In this document: piece by piece, positions 24,421 to 35,531 of the stretch
How positions within the stretch are numbered: position 1 is the stretch's first letter
How the letters are laid out: each line of letters starts with the position of its first letter
Assembly (NCBI GenBank): GCA_023053575.1
Contig: JAKZAP010000016.1
Location: 6,382,046-6,446,045 of the forward strand
Source: Branchinecta lynchi
Lineage: Eukaryota > Arthropoda > Branchiopoda > Anostraca > Branchinectidae
Direction: 5' to 3'
DNA: 64,000 bases
Translations under genes and position numbers: made by a program
The notes under the pieces: model-generated
The model's database searches: none
The model's input: the letters and a program-made list of their open reading frames with translations, nothing else
Told to the model about the DNA's origin: nothing

Positions 24421-24720
24421 TCATTGATTTTTGATAGTGACGAGAAACTTCCAAATGGGTAACAGTTGCATCTTGAGTTTTGAACTTCTCAGTCAATGTC
24501 TGATTATGGCATAATTTTGACAAGTGGAGCAGGTGTTTTGCATATTTAAAATAACAAGATCTCATCTTTTTTATCTCCTTCTTTCGCAGAACATGAGTGA
24601 CACCAGAAAGATATAGTATAGAAGGAGCGCAGAAGGTGCTGTACAATTTTCCAAAAGCTTCTCGATTACAGCGCACCCGGTTGGGGACGATGCGCCCATA
24701 TAGTACAGTCAATCTAGCGT
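24420..24720 (-). pseudogene. Reverse transcriptase C-terminal relic
   Basis: The minus-strand frame shows EAFGKLYSTFCAPSILYLSG followed by a basic/aromatic stretch (KKMRSCYFKYAKHLLHL), the pattern seen after the polymerase core in non-LTR retrotransposons, where a PSLLYG-like motif precedes a conserved helical region. The core motifs (FxxD, YADD) are absent, so this is a 5'-truncated copy. It leads directly into the duplicated 3' tail at 24107-24420. Family level assignment is by eye; the clade is not known. Confidence 0.5.
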
Positions 24721-24835
24721 CAAATATGACTCGACCGCAAACAAATTGCAACAGAGATGATTTTTACACCATCTTGTAGAGACAACATATCAAAGGTTGA
24801 GAAACCTAGCGGGAGTGCAAAATTCGTGCTTTTTA

Positions 24836-25355
24836 TGGCACTTGCCTTCCAGCCAAGTGCCATATACCGATCACATTTCCGTCGGTCGGTCGGTTAGTCC
24901 GGTATTTGCGAGTTAGGGCACTTCCAGATATGCTAGGAGAATGAAACTTGGCAGGCATATCAGGGACTCGACCAAACTAACTTGGAAATAGTCACTTGCC
25001 TGATCCGACCATCGTGGGGGGAGAGGGAGGGGGCGGAATCTGGAAAATAGGGACATTCATAACTTTCGAACGGGTGATCGGATCAGAATGAAACTTAATA
25101 TCTGGAAAGATCTCGTGTCTCAGATGTCTCATTTGGAGTCCGGACCGGATCCGATGAATCTGGGGGGGAGTAGGATGGGGGAACCGGAAATCTTGTGAAA
25201 CTCTCAGAGTGGAGCGATCGAGATGATACTAGTTGGGAAGAACAAACACAAGCTCTAGATACATCGCTGACAGAACTGGACCGGATTCCGACACTGTGGG
25301 GGGATTAGGAGGGGGGAGGGTGTCCGGAATTCCGGCGATCCGTAGTTAAAGCATA
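24836..25355 (+). repeat. K-family element, 3' truncated
   Basis: The complete terminal hairpin (TGGCACTTG...CAAGTGCCA) is followed by GTCGGTCGGTCGGTTAG, the GAGTTAGGGCACTTCCAG phrase, GATGAAACTTGG-like text and three core units with G-rich runs. It stops near 25355. Confidence 0.75.
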
Positions 25356-25699
25356 GATCTTACCAGAAATGCTTTTTTAATAATAAAATGGTCTAAAACT
25401 TTTGTTTTTCGAAAATACTATTACTTGGGCCTGTTTCGGCGCCAACCAATGTACTTCGGTTCAGAGTAACCAGTGTTTTCGCGACTTTCGGTTCTGATGA
25501 ACCGGTGTTTTTGCGTCGACCAGAATTTGGTTCGGAGATCGGTTCCGATCTTCGGAAATTTTGGAACGGTTATAGTTACCGTTCACGATTCTTGGTTCTG
25601 ATTCAGCTTCACCGTCATCAACTAGAAAATAAAAACAAAGGCGGAACAGCAAATAGAAAAATGTTCTAAAGTTAAAATAAGAACTTACATAGTCCAAGA

Positions 25700-26290
25700 T
25701 ATAAATTGTATATTTTATTGATTCTTAATTTGAATTTATATTTAATTTTAATTTAAAATTTTAATTTTTAACTTTTAAGTTTAATTTTATTTTTAATTTT
25801 TATTTTCAATTTTAATTTTAATTTTGATTTACAATTTTCAGTTTTTAATTTGTAATAATAATAAAAAATAATAGTAAAAAAAAATTAAAAGTAAAACTGA
25901 AAATTGTAATTAAAAATAAAAAGTAAAACTAAAAAAAAAAAAAAAAATTAACTTAAAAATAAAAAATTAAAAGTAAATATTCCTTCAGCCCAAGCTGACT
26001 GCGAGTCTGATCGTAATTATCGTTTTTCCAACTTGAGTGGCTTTGACCCTGAACAGGACCCTTGCCGAGAAGGGCCGAAATATAGTTCTGATAAAATTCA
26101 GCTGACGTATCCGTTTCTCAATGTCAAATATGATCGCACTCAGCTTGAGCTGAAGGAATGTTTAATTTAAATTTTTGATTTTGGGTCTTAATTTTAATTT
26201 TTAATTACAATTTCCAGTTTTTAATTTTTCAGTTTTACCTTTAATTTTTTCTTTTGCTATTATTACTATGATTTTGTATTATCGTGACAG
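25700..26290. repeat. AT-rich low-complexity tract with inverted halves
   Basis: TTTTAATT-type sequence around 25720-25860 is followed by its near complement (AATTAAAAGTAAAACTG) at 25880-25975, so it can fold on itself. A 181-bp MITE interrupts it at 25979-26159, after which the TTTTAATT pattern resumes. Confidence 0.6.
25979..26159. mobile_element. Inverted-repeat MITE in AT-rich tract
   Basis: The ends ATTCCTTCAGCCCAAGCTGA and TCAGCTTGAGCTGAAGGAAT are inverted repeats with one mismatch. The middle contains AGGGCCGAAATATAG. It is a diverged relative of the 118-bp units at 21644. Target duplication is hard to read in the AT-rich flanks. Confidence 0.7.
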
Positions 26291-26700
26291 ATACAGCCTA
26301 ACACAAAACCCAGTCAGCTGCTGATATAGATCCAGTTGCAGCTACAAATTCTTCCTCCATCTTTATTATCAAATATCTTTTTTCATCACGTCATCGTTTT
26401 CAAATTTGAAATGTGTTTTCGCGTAATTTCCAATGTTTTGGGAGAACCGATTTTTGGTTACGATAAAAAACTGTTTTCGCGACAACCGGTTACTGGTTTC
26501 CGCTGAACATCGGTTGGCGTCGAAACACACCCTTGACTCCTGAAACTAGCGATTTTCACGTTAGCGCTCGCCGACTCGGGACAGACAACGCCTTTTCGGA
26601 GGCGGAGATTTGGCCGCAAAAGATTTCAAAAATAGCGCGCGGCATGTCTTTTGATGGTCAATAATAGAGTGATATCATAGAGTGAAAAATTAAGGCCAAA

Positions 26701-27056
26701 ATGGATACTAAATATGTGAGGAGGTGTTGTCTGCCAGACTGTGACAGCTATAGCCCAGAAGTGCCAATGTTTGTGATTCCAAAAAATGAGTATGTAGTAT
26801 GGAAGCAGCTTGTCGATGATGCCTATAAGAGTTTGAGACACATGTCTCCGTTTTCTTTGGCTGCTAGCCATAGAATTTGTGCTCTGCATTTCACTTATAA
26901 AGACTTTAAGTTCTCCAGCTCCAACTCAATCAGAAGCTATGGGTTGGAAAGAAGGGTCAGACCAACCTTCCTAAAATGGGATGAAGTTGACAATGCCATA
27001 CTTGCTGGGATTGTTTGTTGCCCTCCAGGCATAATCAACTTTGAACAGCTCTACAG
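26701..27056 (+). CDS. THAP zinc-finger exon
   Basis: The exon starts at ATG 26701 in a good context (gccaaaATGg) and encodes a THAP-type C2CH zinc finger. Visible residues are C9/C10 and C14 near the start (RRCCLPDC), W34 in the middle, C60 and H63 (RICALHF) and the proline motif RVRPTF at 85-90. THAP domains bind DNA and occur in animal transcription regulators and in P-element-type transposases. The frame runs to 27097, but a donor (cag|gtac) lies at 27057, after which it becomes hydrophobic and unlike THAP proteins, so the exon probably ends at 27056 in phase 2. The matching next exon was not found: the acceptor at 28064 would give a stop in this phase. It could be a host gene or part of a P-like transposon. 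Confidence 0.75.
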
Positions 27057-27263
27057 GTACTTTTTGGCTTACTCTTTTCTTGCTTGCTCCTTTTTATAAA
27101 TATTTAGCTCTTCCTGATGGCAAAGCTCGTTATTAATAACATTTTCAAATACGACGGACAACATCCAAAATGTTCTCCGTTATTCATTCTGTTGAAACCG
27201 TGCATATTTATGTTGTCTGTTGAGACACTTTTGACAGTGTAGTAACCCTGCCGTGAAATTACC

Positions 27264-28038
27264 TTAAAATTTTAAGGTGGGCAAGGACGATAAATCTTGG
27301 CAGGCATATCAGGGACACAATCAAACTAACTTGGAAATAATCACTTGCCTGATCCGAGCATCGTGGTGGGAGGGGGAGGGGGCGGAATCCGGAAAATAGG
27401 GACATGCATAACTTTCGAACGGGTGATTGGATCTTAATGAAACTTGATATCTGGAAAGATCTCTCATTTCAAGTCCGGGCCAGATCCGACGAATCTGGGT
27501 GGAGTCGGAGGGGAGAACCGGAAATTGTGTGAAACTCTCAGAGTGGAGCGATCGCGATGAAACTTGGTGCGAAGAACAAGCACACTCTCTAAATACACCA
27601 CTAACAGGATTGGACCGGATTCGGACACTGTGGGGGGAGGTGGAGGTGGGTTCCGGAATTCCGTAGTTAGTATACTTCCAGGTGGGCTAGGACGATAAAA
27701 CTTGACAGGCATCTCATGGACCCAACCAGATTAACTTAGAAGCAGTCACTTGTCCGATGTGACTATCGTGGGGAGTGGGAGACGGCAGAATCCGGAAATT
27801 AGTATCATGCATAACTTTCGAATGGGTTATTAGATCTTAACGAAACTTGATATCTAGAAAGACCTCATGTCTCAGCATGTCCCTTTTCAAGTCTGGACCG
27901 GATCCGATGAACTGGGGGGGGGAGTCGGAGGGGAGATCCGGACATCTTGTGACACACATAGAGTGGAGCGATAAGGATGAAAATTTTGACCCATCTGACC
28001 CAGCCTTGCAAGTGCCATATGAGCTTCCAGCTCTTGTT
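27264..28038 (+). repeat. K-family element, 5' truncated
   Basis: It contains four core units with GATGAAACTTGG or close variants and G-rich stretches. The 3' end is intact: CCTTGCAAGTGCCATATGAG then CTTCCAGCTCTTGTT at 28038. The terminal hairpin at the other end is missing. Confidence 0.75.
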
Positions 28039-28310
28039 AATGTTTTATATTTTAATTTTTGTTTTCCAGCTGAAATTTTCTACTTTCTTAAGGCTTATTG
28101 TTTACTTCATGGGAAACACGTTTCTGATGTGGTTTTATGTTCTGAACTCGAATATCACATCAGATTTAAGATATGGTGTACCAAAAGTGTTTCACATTCA
28201 TCACCATACAAGAAATTGGCGATTATATAATAGCACAGACGGTTGACCGCATATAAATCGCAACAGAAATGATTAAAACATTTTGTAGAGACAAGGAAAC
28301 TGTTCTTTGT
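28039..28310 (+). repeat. Exon-like repeat unit, copy 1
   Basis: A pyrimidine-rich stretch with CAG (28061-28067) is followed by an open frame of about 53 codons containing the pieces CLLHGKHVSDVVLCSELEYH and KSVSHSSPYKKLAI. Copy 2 follows at 28340 and copy 3 lies inverted at 45450. After the frame comes GACCGCATATAAATCGCAAC, also shared with 45740 and 24740. The reading frame is kept in two copies, which suggests it once coded, but no known family is recognised. Confidence 0.45.
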
Positions 28311-28339
28311 CAAAAACTGGAAATCTGTCTCAAGGAAAA

Positions 28340-28520
28340 GCTCCTGTTTCAAAGCGTTTTTTTTTTGTCAGCTGGTACTTTCGATCTTTTAAAAGCTTAC
28401 CGTTTTCTTCATAGGATACATGTTTTAAGCTAATTTATATCGTATCAGATGATAGATATGTTCAACCTAGAAGTGTTTCACACTCATCACCACACAAGCC
28501 GTTTCTTTAGAACTTATTAT
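28340..28520 (+). repeat. Exon-like repeat unit, copy 2 (broken)
   Basis: It repeats the order of copy 1: T-rich run, GTCAGCTGGTACTTTCG, TTACCGTTTTCTTCATAGGA, GTGTTTCACACTCATCACCA. The frame has stops, so this copy is decayed. Confidence 0.45.
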
Positions 28521-28559
28521 TTATCGAATGGATACTACCATGTCAAGTAGAATTCTTCA

Positions 28560-30337
28560 AAATAGTCCTGTTCGTAATTTTTCAATGATTAATTAAATTC
28601 GAATCGCAGGTAAGAAAAATCATATTGGTAAAATGCTGAGAAAGTTAATCCCTTCCAGTCCAGTGCAATGGAGTATGCACACTTTGTTCCACACTATACT
28701 TACACATTACCTAGAGTGCCATAAGAGGGGTTTTCCGGCGAGCGAAGCGCATCCCCAGAACTGTGAGAAAGCGATTCCTGGAATCACTTTCCACTTTCCC
28801 TAGGACCGATGAGGAAAGCTGAAATCGCCGGGAAACTGTTGAATTTCAAACCTTTCAGAATCGATATATGGCTCACTGGACGTTTCTTCCATTATCATAT
28901 AATTGAACGACGTCATCCTCAATGACGCTTATCATTTTTTTTATTTTTTTTTTCGGTTTGTTAGTGACACTATTGTTTCATCTTTCAAGATTCCTGGGGA
29001 AGTATTCAGTTTCCCGCGGAGCTTTCCACGAACTTTCTGGAATCACTATCCTGGAAAGCAGCTTCGGTTTCCAAGCAGCCCGGAAACCACTGGAAAGAGA
29101 TTATGGCTTTGCTTTCCCGCTCGAGGATACCCTCTTTATATTTAGTCTCACTCGAGTCGAGTGTCTGGTCTTCAACGCCTACCAATATTTACGATGGAGG
29201 GGCTGAAACCTAGAATCCTAACCTTAGAATCTCTAGACGACAGCCAGGTTAGCCAAACCGTATGTCGTCTCGGACCAGTGTCACTAAACCATCACACAAA
29301 TGATACGAAGAACACAACCAAAAATCGGCTTACACTAAGAAGCCAAGGAAAAAAATGTTGCTCATGTAGCGAGCAGAGGACTAGGAAGTACCGATGTAAA
29401 CGGCTCAACATGGGGGAATCTGTTCCAGTTACAAATTTCCCGCGAAGAGACCGTAGAGTACTAGCAAGTATCACAGTACCCTTCGTCCACCAACGAATGG
29501 AAACCGATGGCACTAGTGCCCTGCAGGAAGCACCCGAAGAACCCCAGGGCCCTAACCAACAACGCAAACCAGTCACCACGAAGGCCCATATCGCTAATCT
29601 CCGTAACGACTAAATTCCAGAACAACCCACGACCTGTCCCCAAGAAGAACCTGAGCCCCTTAAGACTGTGAATGATATGAAAATTATTTTTGTACTTAGT
29701 AAATATGAAAAAGCTGATTAAGAGCGTAATAATCATAGACACCACATACACTCCTGTCACCTAAGGGGACCAAGAATTCCAGGACTCAGCTCCTTAGAGC
29801 CTGAAAGAACTAGTTGCCTTAGACTGAAGAATCGAAAGGGAAGCTGAGACTAAGATGGACGCAGCTTTCGTAGAGCTCATAGTAGTCCGGCCGCCAGCTC
29901 GTCAAAAGACGCTTAGTTTCGAAAACACCCGACCCAAAAGGTACAGTCAGTCTGACGATACCATTTTGTAGGCCAAAAAATCCTGATTCAGAATATGTTT
30001 GGAACGGTGGTATCCGACGCTGGCTTAACACCCTTGGCTTAACATCGCTTTTTGGACGTTTTAGATCCCTTCTCGAAAAGTACCTATTTTAGTTGGGAAT
30101 TGCTCAACAGGTAGTGCGCACAAGCAAGAATCACCGCTAATTAGTTAACCCTACAGAGAAGACACGGAAGAGGAGATAAAATTGCGAAAGAAATGACAGT
30201 AGAAGCAACTAAAGATCAGACTGTCTTGCTACTTACTCAGAGAACGCAGTAAAAGGCAAAATATTTGATTTCTGACTATTAACAGGGGAAATAATGTAGC
30301 TGAACTTGGCATGGTAATACGATGATTTTTACCCATG
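28560..30337. other. Unassigned stretch
   Basis: No family or repeat end was recognised. One 150-codon frame lies at 29161-29613 and is listed separately. GGAAAGC and CCGGAAAC-like words recur around 28740-29110. Confidence 0.45.
29161..29613 (+). CDS. Hypothetical 150-residue open frame
   Basis: This is one of the longest frames in the window not made of simple repeats. It contains a Cys pair with basic flanks (GKKCCSCSEQRTRKYRCKR) and a Pro/Gln/Glu-rich end (ALQEAPEEPQGPNQQRKP). An overlapping antisense frame of similar length exists, so coding is uncertain. No splice context, start context or family match was seen. It may be part of an old mobile element or chance. Confidence 0.2.
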   Translation: MSGLQRLPIFTMEGLKPRILTLESLDDSQVSQTVCRLGPVSLNHHTNDTKNTTKNRLTLRSQGKKCCSCSEQRTRKYRCKRLNMGESVPVTNFPRRDRRVLASITVPFVHQRMETDGTSALQEAPEEPQGPNQQRKPVTTKAHIANLRND

Positions 30338-30345
30338 GTTGCAGC

Positions 30346-30510
30346 CAGGCCCGTATCCACGAATTTATTTCGGGGGGGGGGGGGGTTGCCTGCTGGTCGG
30401 ACAAAAAAGTACAAAAACACATAGATCAGAGGGAAAAGCCTATACAAATTATGATTTTTGTATATTTCGAGGGGGGGGTCAACCCCCCCCCCCCCCTGGA
30501 TACGGCCTTG
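30346..30510. mobile_element. 165-bp hAT-like MITE, perfect target duplication
   Basis: Ends CAGGCCCGTATCCA and TGGATACGGCCTTG are inverted with one mismatch. The target duplication GTTGCAGC is perfect (30338-30345, 30511-30518). G tracts near both ends are in opposite sense, so they could pair. It has no coding capacity. Confidence 0.85.
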
Positions 30511-30518
30511 GTTGCAGC

Positions 30519-31630
30519 TCAGTCTGTCTGGTGTGTTTATCATGTGAACAGTTACTTGAATGCGAACAATGCAGGTTTGTAGTAAATGGTAGAACGTGCA
30601 GTAAATGGTACTAAAGAACCTGATGTGAAGACGAATGGACGTTAATTAACCTGTTGTACCGACAAGACTTGAACTTCTCGGGTGCACCCGACGAAGTTTG
30701 CACAGTTTAATTTCTTACGTACAGGAGGGGTACAAGACCTCGTTTTTACACTACCTCGATTGGTGCCGCGAAAATGTTCGTATGGGGGGTACGTGCTCTG
30801 TCGACTCGGATGAAGAATAGGGAATTTGATTTTGTGAAGCAACGTTGGCAAAGTTTGAGATTTGTGTGTCCCATTCAACTCGTCTTTTTGTGCTTTAGAT
30901 ATTTCGTGCGACATTTCTATACACGAGCATATTATTTGAACCAGTTGTAATCACTGTAGTTGTTGATTCATTCCAGCAAACTTAGGTTATTAAGCAACAG
31001 ACTCGCATCACATCCTTAATCAACGAGTGTCTATTTCTGGCACACGGAATGAGCGGGTTCAATTTGGTTATAATAACTCCTCTGCCGACAGTAGCCCACT
31101 ATACCAGATGATGGCACTTGTTTCTGAGGAGGAGAATAACTTATCAGGTTTCAGGTCTACTTATTTATTAACGGTATATTTATAATCAACGGATTCGATT
31201 TTGTTGTAATCCATTTTTCAACCACTGTGTTTGATTGCTATACTCATTATTGAGAAGAAATAATGGAATAGCATCAGGCTTCATTTCTACTTTAAGACAC
31301 CTATTCCGGAATTTATTATCGGTATATTCGGTTTCAGCGTGTTTGATTTGGTCGGAATCCACTTTTAAAGCTACTGTACCGTTTGGGTTAGGGGGGTGTC
31401 ACATTTTCAGGACCTGGCGGTCGGACTATAGATGTGCGACTGATCCCGCCATCGAAGGCAGCCATCCTAAAGTTCCCCAAGAAACTAGTCTCAAAAGACG
31501 ACCAAAGGTTGCTGAACCTACTTGCTAGAGGCAACCGTCGATCCATTTTTTGTCGCTAGAAGAGATGCCGCAGGGTAACATAGCTTGAAGAGAACATCAG
31601 CCAAGACCGGGGAGGACGATTTTAATAATG
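30519..31630. other. Unassigned stretch
   Basis: No gene or known repeat is recognised. Short open frames on both strands have no motif. Confidence 0.45.
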
Positions 31631-32960
31631 ACATGTATCGCGGCTGCTGCGTGCACACCTCGTATGATGAAAAAAATCAAATTGTTCAGGAGACGATACA
31701 AACTGATTTGTTCGTTCGATTTTTAAGATAAAAATACCTTAAAAATTCCAAGTGACTCAGAAAAAATCATTTATACGAAGATATTAATTTTATTCACCAG
31801 ACACAGTTAGAAGTTGTATAAACAGCTCATACGAGGTGTGCACGGCTTTCCATTTGCTTTATACGAGGTGTGTCAATCGGTCTTCTTTGGTAGTTTAAAA
31901 TTTACGAGGTGTGAACACGTTAAACGCTGTAAAGAGCAATTTTTACGAGGTGTGCCAACGTTCTTACACACATTTTTAAGGGTTAAGTTTGCGAGATGTG
32001 TCCGATACATAAAGTTGTAGGCTACACATTTAAAATCAGGCTGTTTTAGATGTTTTTTAAACGCTCTTCTAAGAAAACAAAAGTAATATACAATCAAATA
32101 GATGCATGACTTAGATGTGATACTTCTATAGAAGGCATGAGTATCTTGTGGCAACACAGCCAGTAATTCCATGAAGTAGTTCACCTTAGATACACCAAGG
32201 CTAAGAGTTTCAGTGTGAAATGGACGTATTCAAAGTTTAGGGTCTTTTCATCCAGAACCTGTCAAAGAGTCATAGGCCAAAAGAGTCAGCACAAACCTGT
32301 ACAAAAGAAATGAAAAAAGAATCTAAAGGCCACTGCGACCGATGAAGGGTTGGATATTGTAAAAGGCAGTCTATTGTTCCCGGACCTGGAATTGACGCCT
32401 CAAATGTTAAAAGTACTCGACCGGTCGAGTACTTCACGACCCAGGAGCTAATAGTACTCGACCAGTCGAGTAACAAGGGTCACGAGAGCTAAAGGACTCG
32501 ACGAGTCGAGGAATTGAACCTTCAGCCGCTGTTAGTACTAGACTGGTCGAGTACACATGGCTCGAAAACCTAAAAATACTTGACTGTACGGAAGGAACTT
32601 GGAGCCAGAAAATAATAGGTCAAGTATTTTCTACCGTAGGAGCAATCTGTCCTCGACCTTAAAAAAGGAAATTCGGAAAGTCGTAAGGTCGTGTCACCAA
32701 CCTATCAGCGACTAATAGTACTCGACCATATTATTAATGATTGAGTGAGTGGAGTATCCGTAGCAGTAACAGCTATTAGCACTCGATCTAAAAAGGAGTA
32801 TAGATGGATCGAGTATTTGACATCCCAGCAGCTAATCGTACTCGACCTAATATTCAGGTCAAGTATTCAGGGTGGTGACGGCTACTGATAACCGAAGTAT
32901 ATGAGGATAACTTTTAGCTTGAATGCTTGATGCCCTAGGAGTGATTCGTACTCGACCTCT
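31631..32960 (+). repeat. Y-family element, forward copy
   Basis: It starts near TATCGCGGCTGCTGC followed by CACACCTCGTA, then carries four ACGAGGTGTG motifs at 31831, 31863, 31904 and 31945 (spacing 32, 41, 41). From about 32400 it becomes a minisatellite of AGCTAATAGTACTCGACC and GTCGAGTA words, often as the palindrome TACTCGACCGGTCGAGTA. The same order in reverse complement is found at 43430-44905. No protein frame is shared, so this is a non-coding element of unknown type. Confidence 0.65.
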
Positions 32961-33092
32961 TATAATAATGGGAGGTCACACTGTAAAGTAAAATACCCCT
33001 CTTTTTGTGAAATACGTTGCAAATGACACGGATTCCGTTTGCCCCGAGGGGTTGCTCACTCCCAAAAACGATGTACACCAAGTGGCGCGTGC

Positions 33093-33306
33093 CGCGGTGC
33101 CGAGCCGGTGCCGCGGTGCCGTGTCGGTGCCGTGCCGGTGCCGCGGTGCCGTGCCGGTGCCGAGCCGGTGCCGTGCCGAGCCGGTGCCGCGGTGCCGTGC
33201 CGAGCCGGTGCCGCGGTGCCGTGCCGGTGCCGTGCCGGTGCCGAGCCGGTGCCGCGGTGCCGTGCCGGTGCCGCGGTGCCGTGTCGGTGCCAAGCCGGTG
33301 CCGAGG
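33093..33306. repeat. GC-rich minisatellite, left part
   Basis: Nearly pure runs of GGTGCCGCGGTGCC and GGTGCCGAGCC words. All three forward frames stay open and encode Arg/Cys/Ala/Pro/Val repeats; these are artefacts of the repeat. Confidence 0.9.
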
Positions 33307-33418
33307 TTTTTTTTACTTCAAATTACAGTATTGTGATAAAGCACGATTTCTGATGTACATGTAAACAAATTTCATCAGATATTGGCCGAGAATGAAGTCG
33401 GCAATGTGTGTTGAATAC

Positions 33419-33690
33419 AAGAGCTAGCAGCTCATATGGTACTTGCAAGGCTGGGTCAGAGGATGAAATTTAGGAATTTGTAAATTCTTGGGTTTCTTGT
33501 GTTTAATTATAAGCCTTACCCTTGAAATAAGAATGATTGTGGGCCCTTGGAAATCAAGAGAATGATCTGGTGAAAAGTATTTTATTTTTGCACTTTAAGG
33601 GCACTAGAAATTCATGTGAAAGCAAAACGCTTTAGGCAAAAGTGACTATGGGCTCATGGGGATCACGTAGTTGTATATTTTGCTCAAACT
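33419..33690 (-). repeat. K-family element, 3' part
   Basis: The 3' end (AAGAGCTAGCAGCTCATATG on the plus strand) is followed by GGCTGGGTCAGAGGATGAAA and one approximately 120-bp unit with GGGCCCTTGGAAATCA. It runs into the segment duplicated at 33710 and 35530. Confidence 0.7.
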
Positions 33691-33709
33691 AATGCAACCT
33701 ATAATACTA

Positions 33710-34677
33710 ATGCAACCTACTTCCGTAATCATTACATATATTTCTAAACCCGGAGACCCACGTTTCGTGCGGTACATTCTAACCCCTCTAACAAAACCTC
33801 GCTGATTTTCTCACTTGCCGTGTTTTGCTACCTTCGATGTGTATCACGCTGTCGACGGTTCGAGACGGTTGCGCGACGGTTGTCTGCGAGAATTTTTTCC
33901 ATCAGGAAAATCGGTTATGCAAATTGTTTCCCTGTTTCGCTAGAAGTCAACGGGTCTCGGAAAAGGCTTAAAACAGCCAAAACAGTTAGTTATTTATTGA
34001 AAGCACAGCATAGTTAAAGTATTCAAATACTTTAAAATACTGTAAGTTGAAGAGTGATTAGTGCGAGGGGTCCTTTAAGGGAGCTGGAAATTCATTTTGA
34101 AGCAAAACCCTTGTTTCACAAATAATCATGGGCTCATGGGGATCATGAAAATATATGTTTTGCTCCAAAGTATTTTCTGTACTTTGTGGTTATGATGAGT
34201 ACTTTAAGGAATGTGGTTGGCTCTATAAAAGAATTTATGAACCAATCTTTTCCTTCCTTGACTACCTACTTAGGCTAACTGGTACATATATTTAGCCACA
34301 GCAAGTGCATGAAAATGGCAAAGTTCGAAGCACGAACGTTCAAATAAGCATACCTCTATTGCACTCCCAGAGTGTCTGATGGGGAAATTGACTTTTTCTA
34401 AGTTAAATATGCCTGCCAAGTATCATTCTTAGCACACTCTACAAATATAAAAAAAAGATTGGTCGCCACTGAATTACCTTCACCAGAAGCAAAATATACT
34501 GAAGCTGACTCAAGTTTTGGGCGATATTCGATACCGATATCGATATATCCATGTATCGGACAAAATATCGATATCGAAAGTAAATATCGATATCGATAAC
34601 GATATTTGTTCATTCGTAAAGATTGCAATTAATCCAACATAACCCACACTTATATATACGAAATTGGAGCAATGTGT
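33710..34677. repeat. Near-identical 970-bp direct repeat, copy 1
   Basis: This segment recurs at 35532-36499 (offset 1822) with only a few differences. It includes an identical 65-codon frame (33820-34017), a K-type unit and an ATCGAT run. The frame has no known domain and its conservation simply follows the recent duplication. Confidence 0.85.
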
Positions 34678-35503
34678 ACGCCAAATAACAAATCTAGGCC
34701 GCATAAACTCGGCACTGTCGAATTTGCATCTCATTCGGTCCATCCGTTTGTTTTTTGTGCATGTCAAAAGTCCCCCCACCCCCAATTCCCCTAATCGTGG
34801 TCGCATGTGGTTCGAACGCATGTTTTACATGTCGAGGCCGTCGATTCGTACCACCCATGAAGTTTCACTCGAATCAGACCACTCGTTCGCAATTTATAGA
34901 AGTCAATTTCCATATTTCTCTTCTCTTGCTCCCCGAAAAATGCTCGGATCTAGGAACGGAAGTTTCCGGGGGTATGTTGTGTCAGGTTCTTAAGTCTAGA
35001 TAATTCGGGTCACTAATATGCCTGCCAAGTTTCGTTGTCGTTTTACATCTGGAACTATTCTAACTCACGACTACCGGAATTCCAGGAAACCCCCTCCAAC
35101 TCCCCCCACAGTGCCCCGAAACCATCTGGTTCCGTCATTTTCATCTAGGCCTAATGCTTGTTCCATCCATTAAGTTTCGTCCCAATCCCTCTGCTTTTAT
35201 AGTTTCTTGAGTTTTCCACCCCCCCCCCCCCATCCCCACAGGTATCGGACCCGACCCGGACGTGACACTGAACGTCCGAGGCGATAGCTCACCAGACAAG
35301 TTTCATTCAAATCCGATCACCCGTTCAAAAGTTATGCACGCCACTAGATTCCGGACCCCCCATCCACCCACTCCCCCCACGACGGTCGGGTCGGGGAAAC
35401 GGCTGTTCTCAAGTCAATCTGTTCGGATCCCTGACATACCTGCCAAGTTTCATCGCCCTAGGACATCAGGAAGTATGCCGAACTCGCGGGATCGCTAGAA
35501 ATC
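34678..35503 (-). repeat. K-core segment, near copy of 2024-2836
   Basis: The text from ACGCCAAATAACAAATCTA to GCGGGATCGCTAGAAATC follows 2024-2836 almost base for base. It lies exactly between the two 970-bp direct repeats. Confidence 0.8.
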
Positions 35504-35531
35504 AACCTATAATATGCAACCTGTAATACTA

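Noticed and set aside
33007..33364. Long Arg/Cys/Ala/Pro/Val frames in all forward frames, also at 37036-37412
   Set aside because: They arise from the GGTGCC minisatellite, which stays open in every frame and on both strands; no start, splice or domain evidence.
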